DNA of 64,000 bases from Halocafeteria seosinensis (GCA_001687465.1 LVLI01000229.1:238362-302361), one strand, 5' to 3'. Positions 44,288 to 55,118 are shown, counted from the first letter of the stretch. Notes: a model not told the origin generated them from the sequence alone. Numbers and translations: made by a program.

Positions 44288-46744
44288 TTACCCATTCTCG
44301 CTTTGAATTCGCCGATGCCTGTTTATATGAACTGAACGTCTCCCTCTTTTGGCTGGCATTGAGCCATGCGACGATCGGCGGACTTTGGAATCTGTAGGTT
44401 TGCTGGCTTCCGCAGTTAAATTAGGACTCCTGATCGTCGATGCGTCTGGTGGAAGAAAACCTGCACTCTTCGTCGCATTAGCGTTCAAAGCGGTGCTAGT
44501 TGGCGTGCTTGACATTCCAGCCGTAGTCGACGGGGGCTTCGACGATACTGAAGAACTTGTCAGCATCGGGGTGATTGCGGATAACGATGAGCTCACGGAT
44601 CTCGTCGAATTGGGGACGGAGGCTGAGGTAAATGAGGGGAAATAAAAGGCTGTGAACTGCGACGTCATTCGTGGAGGTGTTGGCTCAGTTGCAGTCTTTG
44701 TAGTTAGGTTTGTTTGGATGGGTATCGCGGACTCTACGGAGCTTCCCGACGCAGTTAGTACTGTCCTGTTTGTAGGGGACAATCGAGGGTGGGCTGTTTT
44801 CGGTTTCGTGGGTGAGAGTGTAGGTGTGCATGACGCAGATGGGTTTTTCGATACCGTGTGGGACCCTGATGGTGAGTGCGTGGATGTGGTTGACGCCAAT
44901 GGTGTTTTCGATTCGGTTGGGTCGCGGGTAGTTGTGAGGGACGCCAATTTTGTTTTCCTCTCCGTCTTTGAATAGGTAGATGTGACTGATACGGATAGGG
45001 TTTCGGACACAGATGATGTCTTCGATTCCGTGCGGGAACACGTAGCTGTCGCTGTTTTCGTCTCCGATGATGAAGAGGTAGGTGTATATGACAGAGATGA
45101 AGTTATGGATGTCGTTGGTGAGGGCGTAGGCGTCTGAGACACAGTCCGTGTCCCAGTGGCAGTCACCGTATCTGAATTTGTTTGTGTAACCGTAGCGGTT
45201 GCAGACGGTGTCCACGTTGCCGTCGGTGATGGTGTTCCGGATGCAGTCGGTGCAAGTGAAGGAGTTGATGAAACTGTAGCACGTTTAGAAGCAGTTGATG
45301 TCCGTATCCCAGTGGCAGTCACCGTATCTGAATTTGTTTGTGTAACAGTAGCGGTTGCAGACGGTGTCGACGTTGCCGTCGGTGATGGTGTTTCGGATGC
45401 AGTCGGTGCCAGTGAAGGAGTTGACAAAACTTCAGTACATGAAGCAGTTGATCTACTAAAATCCGTAGTGGAGACTGTAGGAGTAGACGGGATGCTGGTA
45501 GAACTGGGTGTAGGACTTGGCAATTGGAATACGAGCACCGGCAAGCTTCCTTCATCAGGCACAGACCAAGTTTCCTCTGACCAAACTACCGTTCCTGAAA
45601 CGCTATATAGCGCTCCAGTTATTTGGTTCAAAGAGTTTGCGTTATCCTCTTTTTGGCTAGGATCGTGAGCACTCCCCACCAGTGGGTTTCCATTGCTGAC
45701 CGACCATTGGATTGTCACGGTAGCGGCAAAAAAATCGTTGATATGTCCTACGATACCGCCACAACGGCCACAAATGGTACCTTCCGAGTAAGTGCTCGCT
45801 ATCTCCACCGTTCCGGAAATACCAGCATTTCCACCACAAATCCCTCCAGCGTCGTTTCCTGCAATATCTCCAGTGCTGTAGCAATCGTCAATGCGCACCG
45901 TAGCTCCGGTAGTGCCTGCGTCACCTCCTACGATACCGCCACTTCGAAACCCTGTAATTTTCCCTTTGGAGAAGCAAGACTTGACCTCTACAAGCCCGGA
46001 ATTTAGTCCCGCGCTATCGCCAATGATGCCTCCACCAAGGTCGTGGGCTATGTCTCCTTCAGAGAAACACTCGGTGACGTATACTTGGCCCGTATCCTCT
46101 CCAGCTCGGTTAGCACAAATCCCTCCGGAGCTGTGCCCCCCTATGGCGCCCAACGAGTAAGACCCATGAATTTCAACAATTCCACGAGCACCTACAGCTT
46201 CGCCGGTGATTCCCCCAGTGTAGTCGCCTGCTATGTCCCCTGTGCTAAACGAGTTGCTAATGCTAATCTCACCCTGGTCAGCACATCCTTGGCCGAAAAT
46301 GCCCCCCGACTCGCTTCCTTGGATGGTTCCAGTGGAACTACAAGAAATTACAACAAAATATTTCTGCCCTTTCTGTACGATGAATCCACCTTGAGTTGCT
46401 GTAGCACCAGATTGCGTGCGAACGTTCTTAATAACCGGGGCGTCTGCAAACTGCCCAACGTTGGGGCTTATCTTGAATAGTCCAGGGAAAGACGTCATTC
46501 CCTGCAGATCAATGATGTTATCCTTTCCATCAAATACTTCGCCAACATCTAGTGTAATAAAGTCGAGTTGTCCGTATCCCGCGGTACCCCATTGCAGAAC
46601 AGCGCAGTCCAGTGTGAAAGTCTGTTTGTCGGAATCGTAGGAGAAGCAATTTTCCTCGTTGGCAACAATCCGCAGTCTCAAATCGTCTCCCGAGCATAGC
46701 GTTACACCACAGAGGAGTATCACAGCCCATATGGCTATCTTCAT
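44288..46744 (-). CDS. Secreted GLUG-repeat protein with long Ser/Thr/Pro-rich stalk
   Basis: A single exon of 818 residues from the ATG at 46744, chosen because a signal peptide follows at once (KIAIWAVILLCGVTLCSG). An in-frame ATG at 46792 would put 16 residues before it. Residues about 128-350 are seven or so GLUG-type beta units with the pattern CYSxGxIxGxxAGGIxGxxAG, predicted to stack as a right-handed helix. Residues about 400-790 are Ser/Thr/Pro-rich (TSTPSATATVTQTNSDTVTA), probably heavily O-glycosylated. They include a 156-bp tandem duplication. The C-terminus is basic (KRGRRSVHINRHRR) with no membrane helix. Similar GLUG plus mucin-like layouts occur in bacterial adhesins and protist surface proteins; an extracellular matrix or adhesion role is inference. 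The mirror-image ORFs on the plus strand are shadows of this low-complexity sequence. A decayed copy lies upstream. Confidence 0.85.
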   Translation of the reverse strand: MKIAIWAVILLCGVTLCSGDDLRLRIVANEENCFSYDSDKQTFTLDCAVLQWGTAGYGQLDFITLDVGEVFDGKDNIIDLQGMTSFPGLFKISPNVGQFADAPVIKNVRTQSGATATQGGFIVQKGQKYFVVISCSSTGTIQGSESGGIFGQGCADQGEISISNSFSTGDIAGDYTGGITGEAVGARGIVEIHGSYSLGAIGGHSSGGICANRAGEDTGQVYVTECFSEGDIAHDLGGGIIGDSAGLNSGLVEVKSCFSKGKITGFRSGGIVGGDAGTTGATVRIDDCYSTGDIAGNDAGGICGGNAGISGTVEIASTYSEGTICGRCGGIVGHINDFFAATVTIQWSVSNGNPLVGSAHDPSQKEDNANSLNQITGALYSVSGTVVWSEETWSVPDEGSLPVLVFQLPSPTPSSTSIPSTPTVSTTDFSRSTASCTEVLSTPSLAPTASETPSPTATSTPSATATVTQTNSDTVTATGIRTSTASKRATVSSTPSLAPTASGTPSPTATWTPSATATVTQTNSDTVTATGTRTVSQTPTPSPTTSITSSLSYTPTSSSSETKTATATCSRTESKTSSVSETLSVSVTSTYSKTERKTKLASLTTTRDPTESKTPLASTTSTHSPSGSHTVSKNPSASCTPTLSPTKPKTAHPRLSPTNRTVLTASGSSVESAIPIQTNLTTKTATEPTPPRMTSQFTAFYFPSFTSASVPNSTRSVSSSLSAITPMLTSSSVSSKPPSTTAGMSSTPTSTALNANATKSAGFLPPDASTIRSPNLTAEASKPTDSKVRRSSHGSMPAKRGRRSVHINRHRRIQSENG
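45151..45462. repeat. Tandem duplication of 156 bp (two units) inside the GLUG gene
   Basis: Unit 1 (45151-45306) and unit 2 (45307-45462) are nearly identical in their first 120 bases (a few mismatches by eye) and diverge toward the end. The unit is 52 codons, so the frame is kept. This is recent in-frame expansion of the Ser/Thr-rich stalk. Confidence 0.85.
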
Positions 46745-48873
46745 TTTTGTCGGTCGTTCAAACACTGCACTACAACTCCAGGAGAAATTCATCAGCAATC
46801 ACGCTCTCTGCTCACGGGGTGACGTACAAGAGCCTGTCTCTGTGTTCTCTGAAGGGGAGCTAGTGCAATCTCGCCTCTAACAACAGTATGATTGGTCCAT
46901 TAAACAGATACAAGACTAAACAGCTGCTATATGGTAGAGCATTTAACGCATCAGCAGGAGGCCTCTTAAGAACAAGGGGAGAAAGATCTCTTTCTTTGCG
47001 TTGCATTTCGGATGACAGGTCCCAGTGTATCACCACTACAATCTTTTTCCTAGTGAATGTTGTGTGCGGTAGAGACGTGCGCAGACAACTGTCATTTTAA
47101 AACAAAAACAGGGACAATATACTGACAAAACTAAAGGAACAAGCTTCAGTGGGTCGAAAATGTTGTTCTTACACCGCGCGGGACTCCGGGACCTGGAACC
47201 TCTGCAGGCTGGAGATCGATGTAGATTCGGAGATAATTCTGCTATTTAAGTCGGCTGTATTGCAGCCATCCAACATCACGCACCGCATTGCGAGATCTTA
47301 CATGGGGAAGTGGACAAGCAAAACCTGCACAGCTGCTCGTTGTGGATCACTTACGAATCTACTGTATCGGCAGCCACCGTACACAATCCAACGTCTGCGA
47401 TACCAACATGGAATACAAACCAAATGCGCATGAATACGGAGAAAGAAGCGCAATACCATGTGTGAGATCACTAGTCACTCCTTATGAAAAGGATGGCATC
47501 GGGCTGTCGACGTTTTGGCAATACAGTGGATCTGAACTGTTGCAGAAGCAACCAACATTGGCTTTACTGTGTCGATGTTTTCACGTTTTGGATAAGCACA
47601 TTAGGCGTCATAAATAATCCGGCCTATTCTCGCTTTGAATTCACCGACTTCTGTTTCCGTGAAATGAACGGTTGTGGTATGGAGTCATGCGACGGTCGTC
47701 GGACTTGGGAGTTTGTAGAATAGGTGAAGTCAGATTGCTGGTAGTCGATGCAGCTGGTGAAAGAAAAGTTGGACTCTCGGTAGAAGCAATCCTAGATGAC
47801 GTGCTTGACGGTTTGACCGCGACTTTACTAAAGAACTTGTGAGGGTCGGGCTGATTGCAGGTATCGATGAGCTAACCGGATCCGTCGAACTGGGAGAGAA
47901 TGCATCTGACGTAAAGGGGAATTAAGGGATGTGACCTGTTTGTTTGTTACAGAGTCGGCTCCGTTGCAGTCGTTGTCGTTAGATTACGGATTCTGCGGAG
48001 CTCTCGAGGCGGTAAGTAGTGCCCTGTTTGTATGGGACAATCGAGGGTTAGTTGTTTCTGGTTCGTTGGTGAGAATGTAGACGTGCATGAATTTGATGGT
48101 GTTTCCGATACCCTGTGGAGCTCGGGTGGTGAGTGCATGAACGTGGTCCACGCCGATGGCACCGTCACGTCGACATACACTGTGCTCATTCAGCAGTTTG
48201 CTATAGCTTCTCGTTTCTCCTTTCTGTTCTTCTTGCCCTTCATTTCGAATCAATCAGATGCGTGTCTTGTGGTCCACCGGCAGGTTCTTCGTGAACCGCT
48301 ATCGACGGGCCCGCTGTTCCATTAGAAGCGACACACAACGTAGCACAACGTTGAGCAGTAGGACTATGCAAGGAATTCTACGTTCCCTCGGCTAAATTTC
48401 ACAGGTTTCTATCCTGCTCCCAACGCTCGGAAGCTTGGGATGGCGATTGCTCATCTATTTAACGTAGATAAGTCCTAAGATTGCTTCAGTTGCCTCTTAC
48501 TGTACACATGCATATGGATCGAGGAACTATTGCATTGACTGCGGCGGAATCGCTCAAGGGAATGCAACATTGCCAGTACAATACGTCGGTGACCGGGGTG
48601 CAGGGGGTGGACAGGATTCAGAGGATTGTACACGTAAACGTTCAAGAGGAAGCATTTATGTAATACGCATAACTAGTTGAATAATGGTGCCGATCCTTCC
48701 GTAATTGATCAAGCACCATGACGGTACGATCAGCCGCACTAGAATTGGTGATTGGCTAACCCGTTGACACTTCGGTGAGTTCACAGTCGGTGCTTGGAGC
48801 ATACATGTAGTGTTTCCAACTGATTGAGCATCTATCCCACATAACGATTTTGTCCAGCAAGAACTGAGGTGCA
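46745..48873. other. Interval with decayed GLUG-gene paralogue
   Basis: 46800-47500 shows no supportable gene. 47540-48250 is the pseudogene listed separately. 48260-48873 holds nothing beyond the promoter of the short ankyrin gene. Confidence 0.5.
47540..48250 (-). pseudogene. Decayed paralogue of the GLUG/Ser-Thr-rich gene (3' part)
   Basis: The segment 47560-47720 matches 44210-44395, the 3' end and downstream flank of the intact gene: shared words include TTCACGTT, GATAAGC, CTCGCTTTGAATTC and GAACG, in the same order. On the minus strand 48189-47947 reads SCTSTFSPTNQKQ, then TTTTATEPT, against SCTPTLSPTKPKT and TTKTATEPT in the intact protein. No long open frame survives and the GLUG-repeat half is absent. 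It is a truncated, frameshifted tandem copy on the same strand. Confidence 0.7.
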
Positions 48874-49730
48874 ATGGAGAGTCTGAATGGGGAAGACGCC
48901 GAGCTGATAAGCTCCGCGTGCGAAATGGGTAACGTGTCAACTCTCTACAACGCCCTTGGGGATCCTCCAGGTAAATACCGATGTGAATGAAATTAAATTT
49001 CCCGGAGACGTAAGCAGTAGCAGACCCGAATAGCTAACAAATGTCATTCACCGCCGCGAAGAATTCAAAAAAATAACTCAGTACTATGATGCGGACGACG
49101 AACTTGAGCAAGAGCCGGTATTCTACAACTTCCTGCATTTGGTTGCTGAGCGCGGATACAAGGAAATGGTCTGGGCGCTTGTAGTAGACTACATAGGTGA
49201 CCCTACTATGCAAAACGACGTAAGGGTCCCACTCTTGCTGCCAGAGTCTTCTTCGGCGTCAGAGGAATCTAGGCCTCCATGTGTGGTGCAGGTTGGACTC
49301 ACACCACTTCATGTTGCAACTCTGAAATGCCACATTGGAGTCATCAAAGTCCTCTTGGAAAATTGCGGTATTGAAGTTAACATTAAAAACAATGTAAGTC
49401 AGCCTAGGAGCAATCTTTCTCCGTCGCGAGCACTCTGCTACTGCTACTTCGTTGCAGTCAGGAAGATCTGCGTTACACTATGCGAGCACGAGAGAACCCG
49501 TAGTCCTTCTGGCAAGCGATTACGGAGCAGACGCAATCACCAGTGATAGTGTATGTGTAGTTGCATAGAGAATTTCAGCATGTGGATGCGACTCTATGTA
49601 TGCGAAACGGTATGAACCGCAGGTAGGTGGTGATACTCCTTTGCACAGAGCGACAAAGTTTGGTGTCACAATCCTTTCGCACACCCCTCAGGATGGGCCG
49701 GTCCATCCGGCGCGTCCAGGTCAATTATGA
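48874..49730 (+). CDS. Short ankyrin-repeat protein, probably 3'-truncated
   Basis: Five exons join to 185 residues: 48874-48970, 49062-49219, 49292-49393, 49458-49550, 49623-49730. As in the 30-kb ankyrin gene, the later introns are phase 0 and lie at repeat boundaries, and one repeat exon is exactly 102 nt. Recognisable repeats are FLHLVAERGYKEMVWALV, GLTPLHVATLKCHIGV, SGRSALHYAST and GGDTPLHRATKFG. Right after the last motif the ankyrin pattern stops and the frame closes 23 codons later, which looks like truncation or an insertion junction rather than a natural end. The acceptor of exon 2 (CGCGAAG) is weak. The first exon has no domain. The gene may be nonfunctional. Confidence 0.6.
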
Positions 49731-50378
49731 AGACTTTCCTCTATCGAGGGAAGGCAAATAACATCGTGAAATACACACCACATATATAAACTACCATACT
49801 TGAATCAAACGATCTGCTCTTATAATACATACAGTATTAAGTTTTCGATGCCAAACCTTACCCACGGGGATTGGGGATACAGTAGTCCGGGTGCCTGCCC
49901 CATCGGGGCCCATCCCCAATTGGGGATCTGTTGAACAGATATTGTTCTTTCGAGTTTGGTTGGATTGGAAGCTCCGAGTTCGAACGAAGTTTTGTTCTGC
50001 AGAAACAAGTTCCCTTCATAAAGTTTAAACGGAATTAGCCAAAGTTTATACGCAGTCTATTGAATTCATTGATTCAGGTGTGATTACTTTTGTCATTTAT
50101 CTAGAAGGGAAAAGGTATGTATGGACCGAAGAACTTGTTCGAATGGAGATTTTTTTGTTTCCCATTACTGTCCCCTGAATGTTCTCCACTGTCCGGTAAA
50201 GTTGGGAGACTGTGACAGTTCTCATCTATCATTCACACTACGAGACCACGTAAATAGCAAGGGCACCCTAACCAACTCACGTCTGCTAAGTTTTGAACCT
50301 TTTTCTCTTCAACAGATATTTGTGGAGAATCTTGTTCACGTCATCATTGGAGACCATTGGGTTCCAGTCTTTGAAGTA
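49731..50378. other. Intergenic with palindrome cluster
   Basis: It contains a perfect 16-bp palindrome ATCCCCAATTGGGGAT (49912-49927) overlapped by ATCTGTT-G-AACAGAT (49926-49940), and further GGGGAT/ATCCCC words on both sides from 49866. No gene is supported. The promoter of the membrane-protein gene is at the right end. Confidence 0.55.
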
Positions 50379-52693
50379 ATGAAGCGTGCGCTGGTGACTT
50401 CTGACCTTATTGGTCTTGCTGTGGTAGCCTCATTTTTCGTCGCCGTGCAGGCAGCAGTACGTAAAGTGAATTAGTGGCTGCGTTGTACGGCTCATGAACT
50501 GCAAATAATGTCCCTTTATTCCTTTATCCGTACCTTCCAGGAATACCGGCAATGTGTAGCTCCCAAAACAGGGAGTACATCAGTTCATGATAAGAAATTG
50601 TTTAGCTACGACGTTAAGTCGTCCGTTTCGTCATATGCTATGGATGAAGCTAGCAAACGTATTCAAATAGTTGCCCAAGTGGAGAACCCCGATGAAAATA
50701 GCATAAAGTTACATTTTTGGGGAGGCGACAGCTGCAACAACGCTCCAGACGGTAGGGGTTACACAAAGGAGTCCTCTGAGAGTGATATCCATGCAAACAT
50801 TGTGTACTACCTGGTCAGACACAATGATAATCTCCATTCATATGACTACGTCTGTTTTGCTATAATATGCGAAAACTTTGTGGCTGACTGCGAGAATCTT
50901 GATTACAAAATCGTTGCATACATTGATAGTAGTGTCGATTGTACGGAGTTCGACGACCCATGCAAGACTTGTGATTCCCCAAAGCAGTTTTGGGGAATAG
51001 ATGTACCTTCGTATAAAACTTCATCCGCTGTGGACTGTCATGGTGACATAACCATTTCCGGTTTGGAATCGGAGTGCTCTGGGATTGCATGTGCCGATCC
51101 GAACACTTTATGGGATCTCACGGATGGCAAATGCGGTACTCGACCGGAAGACGACGGCCCTAGTGGCGGAGATGGTACCCAAGACGACGGTAGTGACACC
51201 CAAGACGATCCAAGTGACGGAAGTGGTACTGAAGATAACCCTAACGACGACACTGGTACCGACGACGAAGAGACGTTTTTCGAGTAAGTACAAGAACTCA
51301 TCCATTGCAATGGGTATTATCATCGTGTAAGTGTTCTTGTTCTCCGCGGAGCAGGCTATGGCGGGGTACAACAAACTCGGGGAAATGCATTTCATTTGAC
51401 TTCCGGGATTTTAGCATGTTTGGCTCGACAACAGTTTGTGGATTGGGTGAGGAAGAAACCAGCTGTGAACAAGTGTCAACTCCGTAGGTACAGCATCTCG
51501 TAAGTCGTCTTCTCATGCCTTAGAATAACGCCACTCTCTCAACTGACTTGACAGGTTCAAAGGAAGTTACACTTACAATTTTAACACATGGTACCAAGTT
51601 GAGGCGGACAGAACTGGCGGCGGAGTATCGTGCATTTTTCTAAATACTCAAACAATTGCAGCACAAATCGAAGCTGGATCATGTCCAGAAGAGTACAAGG
51701 AACCTTCGACGACGTTTTGGGTGCAATGTAAGGTAGCAGACATTATCGTAGTAGACAGCGCGGTTGCTTCATTGCTACGATTTGCTCTGTTTCAGCCGGC
51801 CAATCACACTGCGAAGAGAGCAGTAGCGGCGACGATACAAGTGGTGACAATGATAATGAGGGTGACTCAACTGGTGGCAACGGTGACAATAACGAAGTTG
51901 TTAGGTAAGTCTGCTTGCGGTTCTCTCGCCGTTAGCTCGGTTGAGTGAGATGTATCCTTGCCGGCTGGGAAATGCAATTGCAATGCAGAAGCAAATGGAG
52001 AGTAAACCAAGGCGAGAGCTGTGTTTCGGTAGATCTTCGTCAGCTCGACAAGGAAGGCAGAGGACCTCTAACTGTTTGCAAAGAAGGAGACCCCATATTA
52101 CCTGGATTTCCTGATGGATGCAAAGAAGTAACCGGAACGTATGTCCTACATAATATATATGTATATGTGGCAATACTTCAGTTTTGCGACCTGATTTGCT
52201 AACAATTCGGAAACATGTACCGGTACAGGGGCATTGGAGGCAATACCAATGGCCAATATGCTGTCACGGCTGAAACACCTGACGGAGATTCTCTTTGCCT
52301 TTTCCTCGATACAGTTTTCTACGATGTTTCGTACAAGGTCGGGACAACTTCATGTACACCATCTGCCGGTAGCTATTCGCACAATGTGGAACGTAAGGTT
52401 GCTTGTCGGAAGTACAAAATCAGATCGAATTAGTTGCTTTACCAGAGCAATTTGCAGGTGGTAAAGAGTGCTCTGTTAGCTCCCAAAACAACAACAACAA
52501 CAACGATGGAGGAGGGATGGGTGGAGGAGCAGCAGCAGGTATCGGCGTTGCAGTTGCGTTGGTCATCGGGGCTGCTATCGGAGTTGCAATTTTGCTCAAG
52601 AAGAAAGGCGAAATCAAAGACGACAGGACAGTGAATCACACAAATAATCCGCTACATGACCCTCAAGGGGAACCAAAGTCTTCGCTTCCGTAG
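50379..52693 (+). CDS. Type I membrane protein with duplicated cysteine module; no known family
   Basis: Eight exons join to 593 residues: 50379-50456, 50541-51283, 51355-51483, 51555-51727, 51796-51904, 51989-52138, 52229-52392, 52458-52693. All junctions are GT-AG and the sum is a whole number of codons. Exon 1 is a signal peptide (IGLAVVASFFVAVQAA). Exon 2 encodes an ectodomain of about 190 residues with spaced cysteines, then an Asp/Gly/Ser-rich acidic linker. A module of about 100 residues follows twice (exons 3-4 and 6-7). In both copies it reads as W-R, a Gly then CISFDFR or CVSVDLR, a T-V-C, then VSTPFKG or VTGTGIG, ending with a SCIFLNT or LCLFLDT motif. A second acidic linker (GDDTSGDNDNEGD) separates them. 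Exon 8 has an Asn run, a Gly/Ala/Val membrane helix (GIGVAVALVIGAAIGVAILL) and a short basic cytoplasmic tail. It looks like a cell-surface receptor or adhesin; the function is unknown. Confidence 0.82.
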
Positions 52694-53604
52694 ACTACGT
52701 AAGTGTGCTTATTGCTCCACGGTGAAACGAAAAGTTTTGTAGAGTTTCACGCACGTTTGGTTCTTGCACGACTGTTTCAGAGTGTTCTCCAAACTGTCGA
52801 CTCCCCAGCTGTACGTTATGAAGAGTGGTCGTGCTATCATATTGGGCTTTATTCACCCTGCGGTTCTAAAATAGAATGACTGAACTTGCCGTATGTTGAA
52901 GCGCTTTAGCGATTAAATGAAAAAAATAGTATAGACAATTATACGTATTTTCTATGAACGATGTGTATTAATAAGTTGACTCAATGCCGACGCGAGAACT
53001 GCGTTCTCGAAGCACCGGATCAAACCCACCCACCGAGAGTTTCGTTCGATGTCCGGAAGTCACTTAAGCTGTAACGACGATCGGATAATAGAGCGAAATG
53101 TTATCAGGTGCATCAGCGTATAGGCGATTGTTTGTTAATAGCGAAGGAAGCACACAACTTTACAGTTGCGACAACTGTTAAGCTTTGTGGGTAGCTGCTG
53201 CGATCTGCCTGTTAGCACCCTCCAACCTCGGAAGTGTGTCCGCCCGCCGATTCCGGTCTGGCATAACTACTGTACAAACGAAGAACTCGAAATTCCATTG
53301 CTACACCACCAAACGTTTTTCCTTCCCGTCTAAACGAGAATCTCCACCCGAAAGAGTTTGCTTAACTCAGCTACCATCCTTTCCGTATTATCCCCAACTG
53401 AATGACCACCACCATTGAACAAGTTTGGATTCTCCAGTTGCAGCCAATCCGGGCGCTCGGCCCGGGTCCGATTTTGCATATTACGTCGATAGAACATGAT
53501 TCTGGCTTCGTATTGACCCTGTAGTGTGTCGTATATCTCCGTGTGGCAAGTACTTGTACTCTGTTGGTGTTTGTTCGTTTGTCTGCGCAAAGGGGAACGA
53601 GAAA
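52694..53604. other. Intergenic upstream of FBPase
   Basis: No gene is supported; the ORF at 53185-53418 shows no domain. It contains one TACTGTAC word near 53270 and, at about 53405-53472, a segment similar to the hairpin element upstream of the CFAP221-like gene. Confidence 0.5.
53405..53472. repeat. Hairpin-bearing dispersed element, copy 2
   Basis: It contains CCGGGC, 5 bases and GCCCGG (53449-53465) and aligns with 20943-21003 on the minus strand. Read as protein, the two copies give IRAESPDR and TRAERPDW, so they may derive from the same coding sequence (possibly a mobile element). It lies about 130 bp upstream of the FBPase start. Confidence 0.4.
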
Positions 53605-55118
53605 ATGGCGTCATCGAACACAATGGATAGCGATCCCAACACTTTGACGCGCTTTATTTTAGCGGAGCAAAAGAAGCATTCCGAAGCCAAGGGTGACCTC
53701 ACGATTGTACGTGTTTATTACCAGCACTGACCTGTGTGGGATTGCGCTTTTTCGTTGGTTTGGAATTTTTTTCGAGTGTTCTACGGAAGATACCACGGTT
53801 TTTCGGAGGGTCGCACTCGATGATTTTGGGAATTTTTTTTTTTTACGATTCCTCCGTTGCCAAAGTGTCACAAATTGACCTATCTCTTCGTTCTGAGTGT
53901 TCCGCAGTTGATGATGAGCGTGCAACTCGCTTGCAAAGTGATCTCGTCGGCTGTCCGTAAAGCTGGGATCTCGGGATTGTACGGTCTTCAAGGTGCAGTC
54001 AATGTCCAAGGCGAAGATGTCAAGAAGCTTGATGTCATTGCCAATGATAACTTTATCAACACACTGCGGGTATGTGAAAAGTAAAATGGAAGCCGTTGCA
54101 AAAAGGTTTTGGGATGCATGAACGCGGAGTATTTGCAGCATTCACAACTGGTGGCTGTTATGGTGTCCGAGGAAAACGAGGAACCTGTTTGCGTGAATGA
54201 TGCCCCCGATGCAAAATACTGTGTGGTAAGCTTAGCCCAAAGCTATGTATAGTCGAACATGTAATTCTCTTAACTTCCCGCTTTCAATGATTTGCCCGTG
54301 CCTCAGGTTTTTGACCCCCTCGATGGATCCTCTAACATCGACTGCAACATCTCTGTTGGAAGCATTTTCGGTATTTACAAGAGAGACCCTAAAAGAATTG
54401 GCAAGACCTGCAATGTAGACGATGTTCTTCGCCCTGGATCGAGCCTCGTAGCGGCGGGGTATTGTATGTATGGAAGCAGTACCCAGATGGTTCTCACATT
54501 GGGTGAAGGCGTCCATGTGTTCACCCTCGATCCTTCTATTGGCGAGTTCTTGCTTACTGAGCAGAATGTCAAGATCCCCGAGAAACCGAAGACTGTAAGC
54601 TGTTTTTGGTGGGAAGCTGTTGATCCTTTCATAGAATGTAATTCAATGTCAAATGCTCGCAGATATACTCGCTTAATGAAGGAAATGTATCCTCGTTCCC
54701 AGAACCAGTCAAAAAGTTTGTTGAGGAATGCAAGAGTGGAGACAAACCTTATTCTCTTCGTTACGTTGGATCAATGGTAGCGGATGTACATCGGACGCTA
54801 CTTTACGGTGGTGTCTTTTTATACCCGTCTTCAAAAAGCTCTCCTAACGGGAAGCTCCGCCTCCTTTATGAATGCAACCCTATGTCGATGCTGATTGAGC
54901 AAGCAGGAGGGGCGTGTACGACTGGCACCCAACGGATCATGGATATCCAGCCCACCGATATTCACCAAAGAGCACCAACGAGTAAGTCTGATCATTTGCT
55001 TTGACTAGTAATGTCCGTTGAAAAGACTCTTATGGTTTGTTTTCTCCATACAGTTATCGGCTGCCAGAGAGATGTGAACCGCATCCTAGAATTGTACAAG
55101 GAACACGGTTCGTCGTAA
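53605..55118 (+). CDS. FBP: Fructose-1,6-bisphosphatase, class I, cytosolic type
   Basis: Six exons join to 340 residues: 53605-53706, 53908-54069, 54139-54225, 54307-54594, 54663-54981, 55054-55118. All junctions are GT-AG. It removes the 1-phosphate from fructose 1,6-bisphosphate, the committed step of gluconeogenesis. Visible class I motifs are [14 protein letters not shown], the metal site [32 protein letters not shown], the active-site Lys in [21 protein letters not shown], and a C-terminal PVIG-like end ([11 protein letters not shown]). Length is standard for the family. There is no N-terminal transit peptide and no redox-cysteine loop of the chloroplast enzyme, so a cytosolic gluconeogenic isoform is expected. 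The first exon is followed by the longest intron of the gene (201 nt), which contains a 10-T run. It converges with the PH-RH gene, 71 bp apart. Confidence 0.96.

Noticed and set aside
44349-45668. Long plus-strand ORFs rich in Val, Asp and Gly opposite the GLUG gene
   Set aside because: They are antisense images of the Ser/Thr-rich repeats; the minus strand has signal peptide, GLUG units and a consistent single frame.
53605-55118. Chloroplast FBPase or sedoheptulose-bisphosphatase
   Set aside because: No transit peptide and no redox-cysteine insertion; length and motifs are those of the cytosolic class I enzyme.
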